Positions 52,002 to 61,261 of a DNA stretch of 64,000 bases are shown piece after piece. Each line of letters opens with the position of its first letter. Within the stretch, counting starts at the first letter, position 1. Under the pieces are notes generated by a model. It saw only the letters and a program-made list of their open reading frames with translations. It was not told where the DNA came from and did not search any database. This DNA comes from Polyangiaceae bacterium UTPRO1. GTDB lineage: Bacteria; Desulfobacterota; Binatia; UTPRO1. The position numbers were made by a program, and so were the translations under genes. The stretch is from contig MWST01000006.1 in NCBI GenBank assembly GCA_002050235.1, positions 1 to 64,000 on the forward strand. The letters run 5' to 3'.

Positions 52002-53119
52002 ACGGCACCGGACCGCTCGCCATCCTCCACGTCGATCCCGAGCGCGGGCTCGCCGGCGGTGAGCAGCAGGTGCTCGGCCTGCTCGCCAACCTCCAGGCGA
52101 GGGGGCAGCGGCAGACGCTGGCGGCCGACCCCCGGGGTCCGCTCGCCGCCCGGGCCGCGGCCCTCGGCATCGCCGTCGAACCGCTCGCCATCCGCAACCA
52201 CTTCGATCTCCTAGCCGGCCGCCGACTGGCCCGATTGCTGGCGCGAAACCGCTATGACATCGTCCACTTCCACACCGCACGGGCCCACGCGATGAGCCTC
52301 TTCCTCGGCGCCGGCAGCGGCGCCGCACGCGTCGCTACGCGGCGCATGGACTATCGGCTCCGCGGCGGCTGCTACGCGCGGCGACTCTACAATCGCGAGG
52401 TGGACGCAGTGGTGGCGATCTCGGAAGGGGTGCGGAGCGCGCTCACGGCGAGCGGCGTCGAGGCGGCGCGCATCCACCTCGTCCGCAGCGGCGTCGACGC
52501 GGCGCGCTTCGCATCGACGCCGGAGCGGCGGGCGGCGGCGCGCGCCCGCTTCGCGCTCGCCGCGGACGCCTGGGTGCTGGCGGTCGTAGGCGCGCTCGAG
52601 GAGCGCAAAGGCCACGATCTGCTGTTCGAGGCGCTGGCGCGGACCTCCGAGCAGCGGTGGATCGTGCTCGTGGCCGGCGGCGGCGCGCGCGCTGCCGCCC
52701 TGCGGGCGCAGGTCGCAGCGCTCGGCCTCGGAGCCATGGTGCGCTTCCTCGGGCACGTCGACGACGTCGCGCCCGTTCTCGCCGCCGCCGACGCCTTGGT
52801 GATGCCGTCGCATCGAGAAGGCCTCGGGGTAGCGGCGCTCGAGGCCATGGCGGCCGGGCTCCCGGTGATCGCGAGCCGGGTGGGCGGCCTGCCCGAAGCG
52901 GTCATCGACGGAGAGACGGGGCTGCTCGTACCTCCCGGGGACGCGGCCGCCCTCACCGCGGCGCTAGCCCGGCTCGGCGCCGATCGCGCTTGCGCACGCC
53001 GCCTCGGCGCCGCCGGGGCGGCGCGTGTCGCCGCCCACTTCAGCCTCGCAGCGATGGCGGCAGGCACGCTCGCCGTGTATCGACTCCTCGCCGCGACGAG
53101 CGCGGAGAGACATCCATGA
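51998..53119 (+). CDS. GT4 glycosyltransferase
   Basis: A 373-residue GT-B enzyme. AILHVDPERGLAGGEQQVLGLLANLQARG is the acceptor-side start; VVGALEERKGHDLLFEAL begins the donor domain; MPSHREGLGVAALEAMAAGLPVIASRVGGLPEAVIDGETGLLVPPGD is the full GT4 donor motif. ATG 51998 is chosen because the longer upstream frame covers the GT2 gene. It overlaps that gene by 4 bases, and its stop overlaps rfaE1. It is probably an outer-core glycosyltransferase. Confidence 0.9.
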   Translation: MNGTGPLAILHVDPERGLAGGEQQVLGLLANLQARGQRQTLAADPRGPLAARAAALGIAVEPLAIRNHFDLLAGRRLARLLARNRYDIVHFHTARAHAMSLFLGAGSGAARVATRRMDYRLRGGCYARRLYNREVDAVVAISEGVRSALTASGVEAARIHLVRSGVDAARFASTPERRAAARARFALAADAWVLAVVGALEERKGHDLLFEALARTSEQRWIVLVAGGGARAAALRAQVAALGLGAMVRFLGHVDDVAPVLAAADALVMPSHREGLGVAALEAMAAGLPVIASRVGGLPEAVIDGETGLLVPPGDAAALTAALARLGADRACARRLGAAGAARVAAHFSLAAMAAGTLAVYRLLAATSAERHP

Positions 53120-54105
53120 GCCCGACGACGCGACTGCGCGAACTGATCCGCCGCTTCACCGGCACCAGAGTGCTCGTCGTCGGCGATCTCATGCTCGACC
53201 AGTTCGTCTGGGGCGACGTGAGCCGCATCTCGCCCGAGGCACCGGTGCCGATCGTGCGGGTCCGGCGCCAGGAGGGTCGCCCCGGCGGCGCCGGCAACGT
53301 CGTCTCCAACATAGTCGCCCTCGGCGGGCGCGCCGACGCCTGCGGCTTCGTCGGCGACGACTCGACCGGCCGCGCGCTCGCTGCGGCGCTGACCGCCGCC
53401 GGCGGCGGGCTCGCCGGGATCGTCCGCAGCCGAGCCGTCGGCACGACGGCGAAGACCCGGGTGATCGCCCACAGCCAGCAGGTCGTGCGCTTCGATCAGG
53501 ATCCCGACGCCGACGGCGTCCCGGCGCGCCTCGGCCGCCGCCTGCGGGCGTGGGTCGCCGCCCACGCGCGGCGCTATCCGGTGATCGTGGTCTCCGATTA
53601 CGGCAAGGGCGTCGTCACGCCCGAGCTGCTCGCCGACCTGGCCACGCTCCGGCGCCGCCACGGCTTCCACTACGTCATCGATCCGAAGCGACCGAACTTT
53701 CCCCACTACCGCGGCGCCAGTCTCGTCAAGCCGAACCTCGGCGAGGCCAGCGTCGCCGCCGGCCGCGACATCGTCGATCGGGCCTCCCTCGACAGCGCCG
53801 GGCGCGAGCTCCTGCGCCGTTGGGAGGCGGACGCGATCCTGATTTCGCGCGGCGAGGAAGGGATGACTCTCTTCAAGCCGCGAGCGCGGGCGCACCACTT
53901 TCCGACCGCCGCCCAGGAGGTGTACGACGTGACCGGCGCCGGCGACACCGTGCTCGCGACCTGCGCACTGGCGCTCGCCGCGGGCGGCAGCTTCGAGGAG
54001 GCCGCCCGCCTCGCCAACCAGGCCGCGGGTGTCGCGGTCGGCAAGGTCGGCACCGCCACCGTGAGCGCCCGCGAGCTCCTGCGGACGCTCCGCGACCACC
54101 CCTGA
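53116..54105 (+). CDS. rfaE1: D-glycero-beta-D-manno-heptose 7-phosphate kinase (HldE domain I, RfaE1)
   Basis: A 329-residue PfkB-family kinase that makes heptose 1,7-bisphosphate for ADP-heptose. VLVVGDLMLDQFVWGDVSRISPEAPVPIVRV is diagnostic for RfaE domain I. GRPGGAGNVVSNIVALGG is the PfkB signature 1 and YDVTGAGDTVLATCALALAAG the catalytic signature with Asp. The nucleotidyltransferase half of the E. coli bifunctional enzyme is a separate gene, rfaE2, at 58478-58960. It ends the LPS-core operon. The ATG overlaps the upstream GT4 stop. Confidence 0.96.
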   Translation: MSPTTRLRELIRRFTGTRVLVVGDLMLDQFVWGDVSRISPEAPVPIVRVRRQEGRPGGAGNVVSNIVALGGRADACGFVGDDSTGRALAAALTAAGGGLAGIVRSRAVGTTAKTRVIAHSQQVVRFDQDPDADGVPARLGRRLRAWVAAHARRYPVIVVSDYGKGVVTPELLADLATLRRRHGFHYVIDPKRPNFPHYRGASLVKPNLGEASVAAGRDIVDRASLDSAGRELLRRWEADAILISRGEEGMTLFKPRARAHHFPTAAQEVYDVTGAGDTVLATCALALAAGGSFEEAARLANQAAGVAVGKVGTATVSARELLRTLRDHP

Positions 54106-54112
54106 GGGCTCC

Positions 54113-55006
<894 letters not shown>

Positions 55007-55022
55007 TTCCGTAAGATCACGC

Positions 55023-55640
55023 ATGGGTGCCGACTTCACGTTCTACCGTCACGGAATCGTCTTCATCGTTTCCGGGCCGTCCGGCGCCGGGAAGAGCACC
55101 CTGGTCGAAGGGCTGATGGCGCGCTTTCCCGAGCTCGGGCTCTCGATCTCGTATACGACGCGGGCCCCGCGCGGCGCCGAGACCGACGGCCGCGAGTACC
55201 TCTTCGTGACCACCGAGGAGTTCGCGCGCCGCCGCGACGGCGACGAGCTGGCGGAATGGGCGGAAGTGCACGGCGCCCTCTACGGAACGCCGCGGGCACC
55301 TCTCGACGACGCCATCGCCGCAGGACGCGACATGCTCCTCGACATCGACGTGCAGGGAGCCCGGCGGCTGAAGCGCGTGTACCGCGACTCCGCGGTCGCG
55401 GTGATGGTCTTCCCGCCGTCCTGGGACGAGCTCGAGCGCCGCCTCCGCAACCGCCGGACCGACGACGAGGCTGCGATCGCGCGCCGCCTCGCGCGCGCCC
55501 GCGAGGAAGCCGACCACCTCCCCGAGTACGACTACTTCATCCGCAACGCCGATCGCGACGACGCCGTGGCGCAGCTGATCGCGATCGTCCGCGCCGAACG
55601 GGCGCGGGTCAGCCGCATCGTCGTCGAGCCCGCGCCATGA
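55023..55640 (+). CDS. gmk: guanylate kinase
   Basis: A 205-residue kinase converting GMP to GDP. The P-loop is VSGPSGAGKST, and the GMP-binding region has SYTTRAPRGAETDGREYLFV and EWAEVHGALYGTP. DIDVQGARRLK and the lid region RRTDDEAAIARRLARAREE complete the family pattern. It lies between yicC and rel/spoT; the rpoZ gene usually found in this gap in proteobacteria is missing, and gmk overlaps rel by 4 bases. Confidence 0.96.
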   Translation: MGADFTFYRHGIVFIVSGPSGAGKSTLVEGLMARFPELGLSISYTTRAPRGAETDGREYLFVTTEEFARRRDGDELAEWAEVHGALYGTPRAPLDDAIAAGRDMLLDIDVQGARRLKRVYRDSAVAVMVFPPSWDELERRLRNRRTDDEAAIARRLARAREEADHLPEYDYFIRNADRDDAVAQLIAIVRAERARVSRIVVEPAP

Positions 55641-57787
55641 ATCTCTCGACCCTCCTCGACAAGGTGCGCGAGTACAATCCCACCGCCGATCTGACGACCG
55701 TGCAGCGCGCCTACGAATTCTCCGCCGCCGTACATCGCGGACAGAAGCGGAAATCCGGCGAGCCCTTCCTGGTGCACCCGCTCGAGGTCGCGAACCTGAT
55801 CGCCGACCTCCGGCTCGACGTTCCGAGCGTGGCGACCGGCCTCCTCCACGACACCGTCGAGGACACGCTCGCCACCCTCGGGCAGGTAGAGTCGTTGTTC
55901 GGGGGCGAGATCGCCGCCCTCGTCGACGGCGTGAGCAAGATCGGCCAGATCAACTTCAAGAGTCGCGCCGAATCGCAGGCCGAGAACTTCCGCAAGATGA
56001 TCATGGCGATGGCCCGCGACATCCGCGTCATCCTGATCAAGCTCGCCGATCGCACCCACAACATGCGGACGCTCTCGCACCTTCCCCCCGAGCGGCAGAT
56101 GGAGATCGCCCAGGAGACGCTCGACATCTATGCGCCGCTCGCGCACCGCCTCGGCATCTACTGGATCAAGAGCGAGCTCGAGGACAACGCGCTCCGCTAC
56201 ATGCACCCGGAGATCTACTACCAGCTCAAGCGCAACGTCGCGAAGAAGCGCGCCGAGCGGGAGCAGTACATCGAGCACGTGCGCGGAGTCCTCGCCAAGA
56301 AGCTGGAGGAGGCCGGTCTCGAGGCCGCCGTCACCGGGCGCCCCAAGCACTTCTACTCGATCTACCAGAAGATGCAGTCGCAGCAGCTCCTCTACGACCA
56401 GATCTACGACCTCGTGGCCTTCCGCCTCCTCGTCGACTCGACGCGCGAGTGCTACGAGGCGCTCGGAGTGGTGCACCAGAACTGGAAACCCGTACCGGGC
56501 CGGTTTCGCGACTACATCGCGATGCCGAAGGCCAATATGTACCAGTCGCTGCACACCACCGTGATCGGGCCGTTCGGCGAGCGCATGGAGGTGCAGATCC
56601 GCACCCTCGAAATGCACCGCGTCGCCGAGGCCGGAATCGCCGCGCACTGGCGCTACAAGGGACAGAACCAGACCGACTCGCAGCAGGAGATCGAGCGCTT
56701 CGCCTGGCTCCGCCAGCTCCTGCACTGGCAGCAGCATCTCGAGGATCCGCAAGAGTTCCTGCGCTCGATCAAGGAGGATCTCTTCGACGAAGAGGTCTTC
56801 GCCTTCACGCCCAAGGGCGACCTCTTCAACTTCCCGGCCGGGGCCACGGTCATCGACTTTGCCTACCGCATCCACTCGCAGGTCGGCGAGCACTGCGCCG
56901 GCGCCCGCGTCAACGGCAAACTGGTGCCGCTCAAGTACCAGCTACAGAGCGGCGATACGGTCGAGATCATCACCACGACACGCCAGACTCCGAGCAAGGA
57001 CTGGCTGAAGATCGTCACCACCACGCGCGCCAAGGAGCGCATCCGCAACTGGATCAAGGGCCAGCAGCGGCGCCGCAGCCTCGAGATCGGCGCCGAGCTC
57101 CTCGACCGCGACCTGCGCCGCTACCGGCAGGAGCTTCCCAAGCTGCGCAAGAGCGGCGATCTCGCCCGGGTGGCGCACGAGCTCGGGTTCAAGGACGAGG
57201 AGTCGCTGGTCGCGGCGATCGGCTACGGCCGGCTGCCGAGCCAGCAGGTGCTCGGGCGCCTGGTGCCCGACAGCACCGCGGAGGAGCGCAAGGAGCGCAG
57301 CGAGGGCACGCTGCAGAAGCTCTTCCGCATGGTCGGCCGGCAGGGACGAGGCGGCGTCCAGGTGAGCGGCATCGACGACGTGATGGTGCGCTTCGGCCGC
57401 TGCTGCAATCCGCTTCCGGGCGAGCGCATCACCGGCTTCATCACCCGCGGCCGCGGCGTCACCGTACATGCCGTCGACTGCCTGCGGGTCATGGAGAGCG
57501 ATCCGCAGCGGCGGGTGGAGGTGGCGTGGGACGACGCTGCCGGCCATTTCCGTCCCGTGCAGGTGGAGGTCACCGCGGTCGATGCCCCCGGCCTCCTCGC
57601 CGCCATGAGCAAGGCAATCAGCTCGGCGGGCGTCAATATCTCGAGCGCCGAAGCCCACACCGGAATCGACAAGAAGGTGGTCAACGTCTTCGAGGTGATG
57701 GTCGACGGCGTCGGCGGCCTGAACCGCGTCATGCGCGGCCTCGGCAAGGTGAAGGGTGTCCTCAAGGTGCAGAGGCTGCGCGCATGA
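55637..57787 (+). CDS. spoT: bifunctional (p)ppGpp synthetase/hydrolase (Rel/SpoT)
   Basis: A 716-residue stringent-response enzyme. The HD hydrolase domain is intact (FLVHPLEVANLIADLRLD, ATGLLHDTVEDT, LADRTHNMRT), so it can degrade (p)ppGpp. The synthetase domain has RPKHFYSIYQKM and RFRDYIAMPKANMYQSLHTTV. A TGS domain (VFAFTPKGDLFNFPAGATVIDFAY) and a C-terminal ACT domain (VEVTAVDAPGLLAAMSKAIS) provide regulation. The ATG overlaps gmk by 4 bases. Only one Rel homologue is seen in the window, consistent with a single bifunctional enzyme. Confidence 0.96.
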   Translation: MNLSTLLDKVREYNPTADLTTVQRAYEFSAAVHRGQKRKSGEPFLVHPLEVANLIADLRLDVPSVATGLLHDTVEDTLATLGQVESLFGGEIAALVDGVSKIGQINFKSRAESQAENFRKMIMAMARDIRVILIKLADRTHNMRTLSHLPPERQMEIAQETLDIYAPLAHRLGIYWIKSELEDNALRYMHPEIYYQLKRNVAKKRAEREQYIEHVRGVLAKKLEEAGLEAAVTGRPKHFYSIYQKMQSQQLLYDQIYDLVAFRLLVDSTRECYEALGVVHQNWKPVPGRFRDYIAMPKANMYQSLHTTVIGPFGERMEVQIRTLEMHRVAEAGIAAHWRYKGQNQTDSQQEIERFAWLRQLLHWQQHLEDPQEFLRSIKEDLFDEEVFAFTPKGDLFNFPAGATVIDFAYRIHSQVGEHCAGARVNGKLVPLKYQLQSGDTVEIITTTRQTPSKDWLKIVTTTRAKERIRNWIKGQQRRRSLEIGAELLDRDLRRYRQELPKLRKSGDLARVAHELGFKDEESLVAAIGYGRLPSQQVLGRLVPDSTAEERKERSEGTLQKLFRMVGRQGRGGVQVSGIDDVMVRFGRCCNPLPGERITGFITRGRGVTVHAVDCLRVMESDPQRRVEVAWDDAAGHFRPVQVEVTAVDAPGLLAAMSKAISSAGVNISSAEAHTGIDKKVVNVFEVMVDGVGGLNRVMRGLGKVKGVLKVQRLRA

Positions 57788-58170
57788 GCGGCGAAAGGCG
57801 CGCCGTGGCGACGGCCGCGGCCCCGCAGGCGATCGGTCCGTACTCGCAGGCGATCGTCGTCGGTGACCTGGTGTTCCTCTCCGGCCAGATCCCCCTCGAC
57901 CCCGACCGCGGCCGCCTCGTCGCCGGCACGATAGAGGAGGAAACGCGCCAGGTCCTGAAGAACCTGGCCGCGGTGCTGGCCGCCGAGGGCCTCGACCTGA
58001 CGTCGATCGTCAAGACGACCGTCTACTTGACCGACCTCGCCGACTTCCCCAGGGTCAACCAGACCTACGCCGAATTCTTCGCCGAACCGTTCCCGGCGCG
58101 AGCGACGGTTGCGGTAGCGGCGCTGCCGCGCGGCGCCAGGATCGAGATCGAAGCGGTCGCCGTCCGCTAG
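57784..58170 (+). CDS. ridA: RidA family enamine/imine deaminase
   Basis: A 128-residue trimeric enzyme that hydrolyses reactive 2-aminoacrylate and related imines. AIGPYSQAIVVGDLVFLSGQIPLDP is the N-terminal motif, VKTTVYLTDLADFPRVNQTYAEFF the central one, and PARATVAVAALPRGARIEIEAVAV holds the catalytic Arg. ATG 57784 overlaps the rel/spoT stop by 4 bases. The pairing of rel/spoT with ridA is common. Confidence 0.95.
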   Translation: MSGERRAVATAAAPQAIGPYSQAIVVGDLVFLSGQIPLDPDRGRLVAGTIEEETRQVLKNLAAVLAAEGLDLTSIVKTTVYLTDLADFPRVNQTYAEFFAEPFPARATVAVAALPRGARIEIEAVAVR

Positions 58171-58230
58171 CGTCCCGGAGGATCGTGCGCGGGACGGGGA
58201 CTCACGTCGCCGCGAGCGCCGGCGGCGCTC
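58171..58230. terminator. hairpins between convergent ridA and rpmB
   Basis: Two stems lie in the 58-base convergent gap. CGTCCCG (58171-58177) pairs with CGGGACG (58190-58196). GAGCGCC (58214-58220) pairs with GGCGCTC (58224-58230), with a three-base loop, touching the rpmB stop. No clear T-tract follows either. A bidirectional terminator is likely from position. Confidence 0.4.
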
Positions 58231-58420
58231 AGGCCGCCTTGGCGATCCGGCCGGAACGGATGCAGCGCGTGCACACGAGCAGCTTCTTCACCCCGCCGCC
58301 GACCCGAGCGCGCACCGATTGCAGATTGGGCTTCCACCGCCGCCGGGTCCGGTTGTTGGCGTGGCTGACCTTGTTCCCCGTGGAAGGACCCTTGCCGCAG
58401 ATCTCGCAGGTGCGTGCCAT
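58229..58420 (-). CDS. rpmB: 50S ribosomal protein L28
   Basis: A 63-residue ribosomal protein. [33 protein letters not shown] is diagnostic. Two Cys pairs (CEIC and CTRC) form the zinc ribbon of the C+ type. It is monocistronic by appearance, convergent with ridA. The perfect 12-base palindrome CTTTCGCGAAAG (58430-58441) lies about 10 bases upstream of the ATG and could be an operator or a leader hairpin. Confidence 0.96.
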   Translation of the reverse strand: MARTCEICGKGPSTGNKVSHANNRTRRRWKPNLQSVRARVGGGVKKLLVCTRCIRSGRIAKAA

Positions 58421-58429
58421 TGCTGACCC

Positions 58430-58441
58430 CTTTCGCGAAAG
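58430..58441. promoter_or_regulatory. 12-bp perfect palindrome upstream of rpmB
   Basis: CTTTCGCGAAAG lies nine bases before the rpmB ATG. It could be bound by a dimeric regulator, or fold as a short leader hairpin that affects rpmB translation. It is short enough to occur by chance. Confidence 0.25.
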
Positions 58442-58477
58442 CCCGCATGGCTACCACAGGCCCGCCAGGGCGGCAAA

Positions 58478-58960
58478 TCAGGAACGGCGCCAACGTTCGA
58501 TCAGGGACGTGGTCGAAAAGCCCGCGACCAGCGGCACCAGGACGACCCGGCCGCCGCGGGCTTCGACGATCTCCCGGCCGACGACACGATCCGGCGCCCA
58601 GTCGGCGCCTTTCACCAGGACGTCGGGCTGAATCGCCGCGATCAAGTCCGCAGGGGTATCCTCGTCGAAGATCGTCACCCAGTCGACCGCCGCGAGCGCC
58701 GCCACGACCTCCGCCCGAGCTGCCTCCGGTACCAGCGGACGCTCGGGTCCCTTGTGCAGCCGCCGCACCGAGGCGTCGGAGTTGAGACCGACTACGAGCA
58801 AGTCGCCGCTCTCGCGCGCCGCAGCGAGGTAGCGCACGTGGCCGACGTGCAGGATATCGAAGCAGCCGTTGGTGAAGACGACGCGCTGCCGCGCTCGCCG
58901 CGCCTCCTCGGCCTTCGCCGCCGCCGCCGCGCGATCGACGATCTTGTCCAGATAACGCAT
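58478..58960 (-). CDS. rfaE2: D-glycero-beta-D-manno-heptose 1-phosphate adenylyltransferase (RfaE2)
   Basis: A 160-residue cytidylyltransferase-like enzyme that makes ADP-heptose. [26 protein letters not shown] holds the HxGH-type nucleotide-binding motif; [22 protein letters not shown] and [15 protein letters not shown] follow the RfaE domain II pattern. The C-terminal [15 protein letters not shown] carries the STT motif. With rfaE1 at 53116 and gmhB at 41510 it covers three of the ADP-heptose steps; gmhA and hldD are not in the window. Confidence 0.95.
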   Translation of the reverse strand: MRYLDKIVDRAAAAAKAEEARRARQRVVFTNGCFDILHVGHVRYLAAARESGDLLVVGLNSDASVRRLHKGPERPLVPEAARAEVVAALAAVDWVTIFDEDTPADLIAAIQPDVLVKGADWAPDRVVGREIVEARGGRVVLVPLVAGFSTTSLIERWRRS

Positions 58961-59431
58961 GGCGGCACGTCTACCAACGTCGTGCCGACGCCGCCAGCAA
59001 CCTCGCCGCCCTCATAGCGACGGCCATGCGTGTCTTGCGCGATTGCTGTCCGAATGGGCCATCGCGCAGGTCTGCCAGGGAGCTCTTCGGGAAGAGTGCC
59101 ATGAAAGCCGGCACTCACGGGCGCGACGGTGGCATGGTTCTCGCTGCCGCGAACGACGCGAACGCTGGCGGCCACACACGATCGGCGTCATGCCTCCCCT
59201 CATGACGCGTGCTCGAGTTCCACACTCCGGCCGATCGTCCTCACCCCCCCGTCGGCGGACGCGCTGTGAAACGGCGGGAGGGCGCATCCGCGGGGCCTGA
59301 CCCACCCCGTGCCCTCCCGCCGCCCCTCCTCGCCGCTCCGGAGGGCGAAAATCTGGCGGGAGCCGGCGCCATGTGTTAGGGGCGGGCAGTCATGCCATGC
59401 GGCTTCGGGCGCAAGCGCGCGCGGCGGGAGG
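58961..59431. other. 471-bp gap with no supported gene
   Basis: The longest non-coding stretch in the window, between divergent rfaE2 and mutL. Overlapping open frames occur on both strands here, but none shows a recognisable motif or a good ribosome-binding site. A small hairpin GCTCTT-N4-AAGAGT lies near 59080-59095. The region presumably holds the divergent promoters; an unrecognised small RNA cannot be excluded. Confidence 0.5.
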
Positions 59432-61261
59432 ATGGCTCCCTTGTCTGACCCCGCGCCGGCGCTCCGGGAGCGCATCCACGTCCTGCCCGAGGTCCTGGCC
59501 AACCAGATCGCCGCCGGAGAGGTGATCGAACGCCCCGCTTCGGTCGTGAAGGAGCTCGTCGAGAACGCTCTCGACGCCGGGGCGCAGCGCCTCGTCATCG
59601 AGCTCGAGGAGGGTGGGACGCGCCTCATCCGGGTCACCGACGACGGCCGCGGAATGACGGCTGCGGACGCGCCGCTCGCGTTCCTCCGCCACGCCACCAG
59701 CAAGCTCCGTGATCAGGATGACCTCTGGCGCATCGGGACCCTCGGATTTCGCGGCGAGGCGCTGCCGAGCATCGCCGCGGTCGCGGCGGTGGAGCTGACG
59801 ACGCGCAGCTCCGAGGCGCCGACCGGCGTCACGGTACGGGCCGCGGCCGGACGCGTCGTCGACGTCCGCGAAGCCGGCGCCGCCATCGGTACGAGCGTGG
59901 CCGTGCGCGACCTCTTCGCGCCGGTTCCGGCGCGGCGCAAATTCCTGAAGAGCACCCAGACCGAGCTCGGACACGTCGTCGATCTCGTGACCCGCGTGAG
60001 CCTCGGGGCGCCGCAGGTGCACGTGCGGCTCGTGCATCAGGGCCGCGAGATCGCCGTCCATCCGCCGGTCACCACCCTCGCCGAGCGGGCCCGGCAAGTC
60101 TTCGGTGCCGACCGCGTCCGCGGCGGCCGCACCTTCGCCGACGAGCGCCTGGGTATCGCCATCGCGGGGTTCGCGTTCTCGCCGCACCTCTCCTTCGCCA
60201 CCGCCCGCTACGTCTACCAGTACGTCAACGGACGTCCGATCCGCGATCGGGCGGTGCAGCACGCGATCGCCGAGGCGTACGCCAGCCTGGTGCCGCGCGG
60301 CCGCTGGCCGGGCGCGGTAGTGACGCTCACGGTGCCGCCCGCCGACGTCGACGTGAACGTACATCCCGCCAAGCACGAGGTGCGCTTCCGCCTCGCGCAC
60401 GTAGTCCACGACACCGTGCTCGGCGCGGTGCGGCGGGCGCTCGCGGGCGCCACCGGACACGCTGCGGAAGACCCGGCGACCGGCGTCGCGGCGGCACTGC
60501 GCACCTACGCTCTACGCCCGCCGGCCGCGCCGCCGCCGTTCACGACGGGCGCGGCCGCCGGGGCGTCGACGAGCGCACCCACCGACGCTCCCGGCGTCGC
60601 CGAGACGAGTGCGCGCGTCGTACCCGCGGCGGCGGCGACGCCGCGCCCCGACGAGCCCTCCGCGGCCGCGGGCGTATCCGGCGGCTTCGCGCCGCTTCGC
60701 TTCGTCGGCCAGGTCTTCCGCGGCTACCTGGTCTGCGAGGCGGTCGACCGGATCGTGCTCATCGACCAGCACGCCGCCCATGAGCGGGTCGCTTTCGAGC
60801 GCCTGCGGGCGCAGCATGCCGCCGGCGCGATCGAACGCCAGGGGCTCCTCCTGCCGCTTGCCGTCGACCTGGCTCCGCGGCAGGGCGAGGCGCTCGCCGG
60901 CAGGCTCGACGACCTCGCCGCGCTCGGCTTCGAGATCGAGCCGTTCGGTGAGCGCACCTTTCTCGTGCGTGCAGTGCCGGCGCTCCTCGGCGGCGACGAC
61001 CCGCGCCTCCTCCTCGAGGATCTCGCCGACGGGCTGGCCGAGGTCGGGTCGCATCTCTCCGCCGCCGACGCCATCGAGGCCGTCCTCGGCCGCATCGCCT
61101 GTCACAGCGTCGTCCGGGTCGGCCGCAGCCTCTCGACGCCCGAAGTCGCGCGGCTGCTCGCCGATCTCGACGCCCTGACCTACGGCAGCAACTGCCCGCA
61201 CGGCCGGCCCGTGTCGGTCGAGCTGACGCGCGGGCAGATCGAGAGGATGTTCGGCCGATGA
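59432..61261 (+). CDS. mutL: DNA mismatch repair protein MutL with endonuclease motif
   Basis: A 609-residue mismatch-repair ATPase. The GHKL ATPase motifs are NQIAAGEVIERPASVVKELVENALDAG, DDGRGM and LGFRGEALPSIAAV. The C-terminal half, after an Ala/Pro-rich linker (about 365-430), carries the endonuclease motif LIDQHAAHERVAFERL (DQHAX2EX4E) and the CPHGRP motif, as expected of lineages lacking MutH. GGGAGG at 59426-59431 directly abuts ATG 59432; TTG 59441 is nine bases from it and may be the true start. The stop overlaps miaA. Confidence 0.95.
   Translation: MAPLSDPAPALRERIHVLPEVLANQIAAGEVIERPASVVKELVENALDAGAQRLVIELEEGGTRLIRVTDDGRGMTAADAPLAFLRHATSKLRDQDDLWRIGTLGFRGEALPSIAAVAAVELTTRSSEAPTGVTVRAAAGRVVDVREAGAAIGTSVAVRDLFAPVPARRKFLKSTQTELGHVVDLVTRVSLGAPQVHVRLVHQGREIAVHPPVTTLAERARQVFGADRVRGGRTFADERLGIAIAGFAFSPHLSFATARYVYQYVNGRPIRDRAVQHAIAEAYASLVPRGRWPGAVVTLTVPPADVDVNVHPAKHEVRFRLAHVVHDTVLGAVRRALAGATGHAAEDPATGVAAALRTYALRPPAAPPPFTTGAAAGASTSAPTDAPGVAETSARVVPAAAATPRPDEPSAAAGVSGGFAPLRFVGQVFRGYLVCEAVDRIVLIDQHAAHERVAFERLRAQHAAGAIERQGLLLPLAVDLAPRQGEALAGRLDDLAALGFEIEPFGERTFLVRAVPALLGGDDPRLLLEDLADGLAEVGSHLSAADAIEAVLGRIACHSVVRVGRSLSTPEVARLLADLDALTYGSNCPHGRPVSVELTRGQIERMFGR

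Noticed and set aside
58792..59305. Overlapping open frames on both strands in the rfaE2-mutL gap
   Set aside because: None has a good ribosome-binding site or a recognisable motif, and they contradict each other; treated as non-coding.
59309..59431. Upstream extension of mutL to 59309
   Set aside because: The extra 41 residues are low-complexity and unlike MutL, whose conserved start lies just after 59432.
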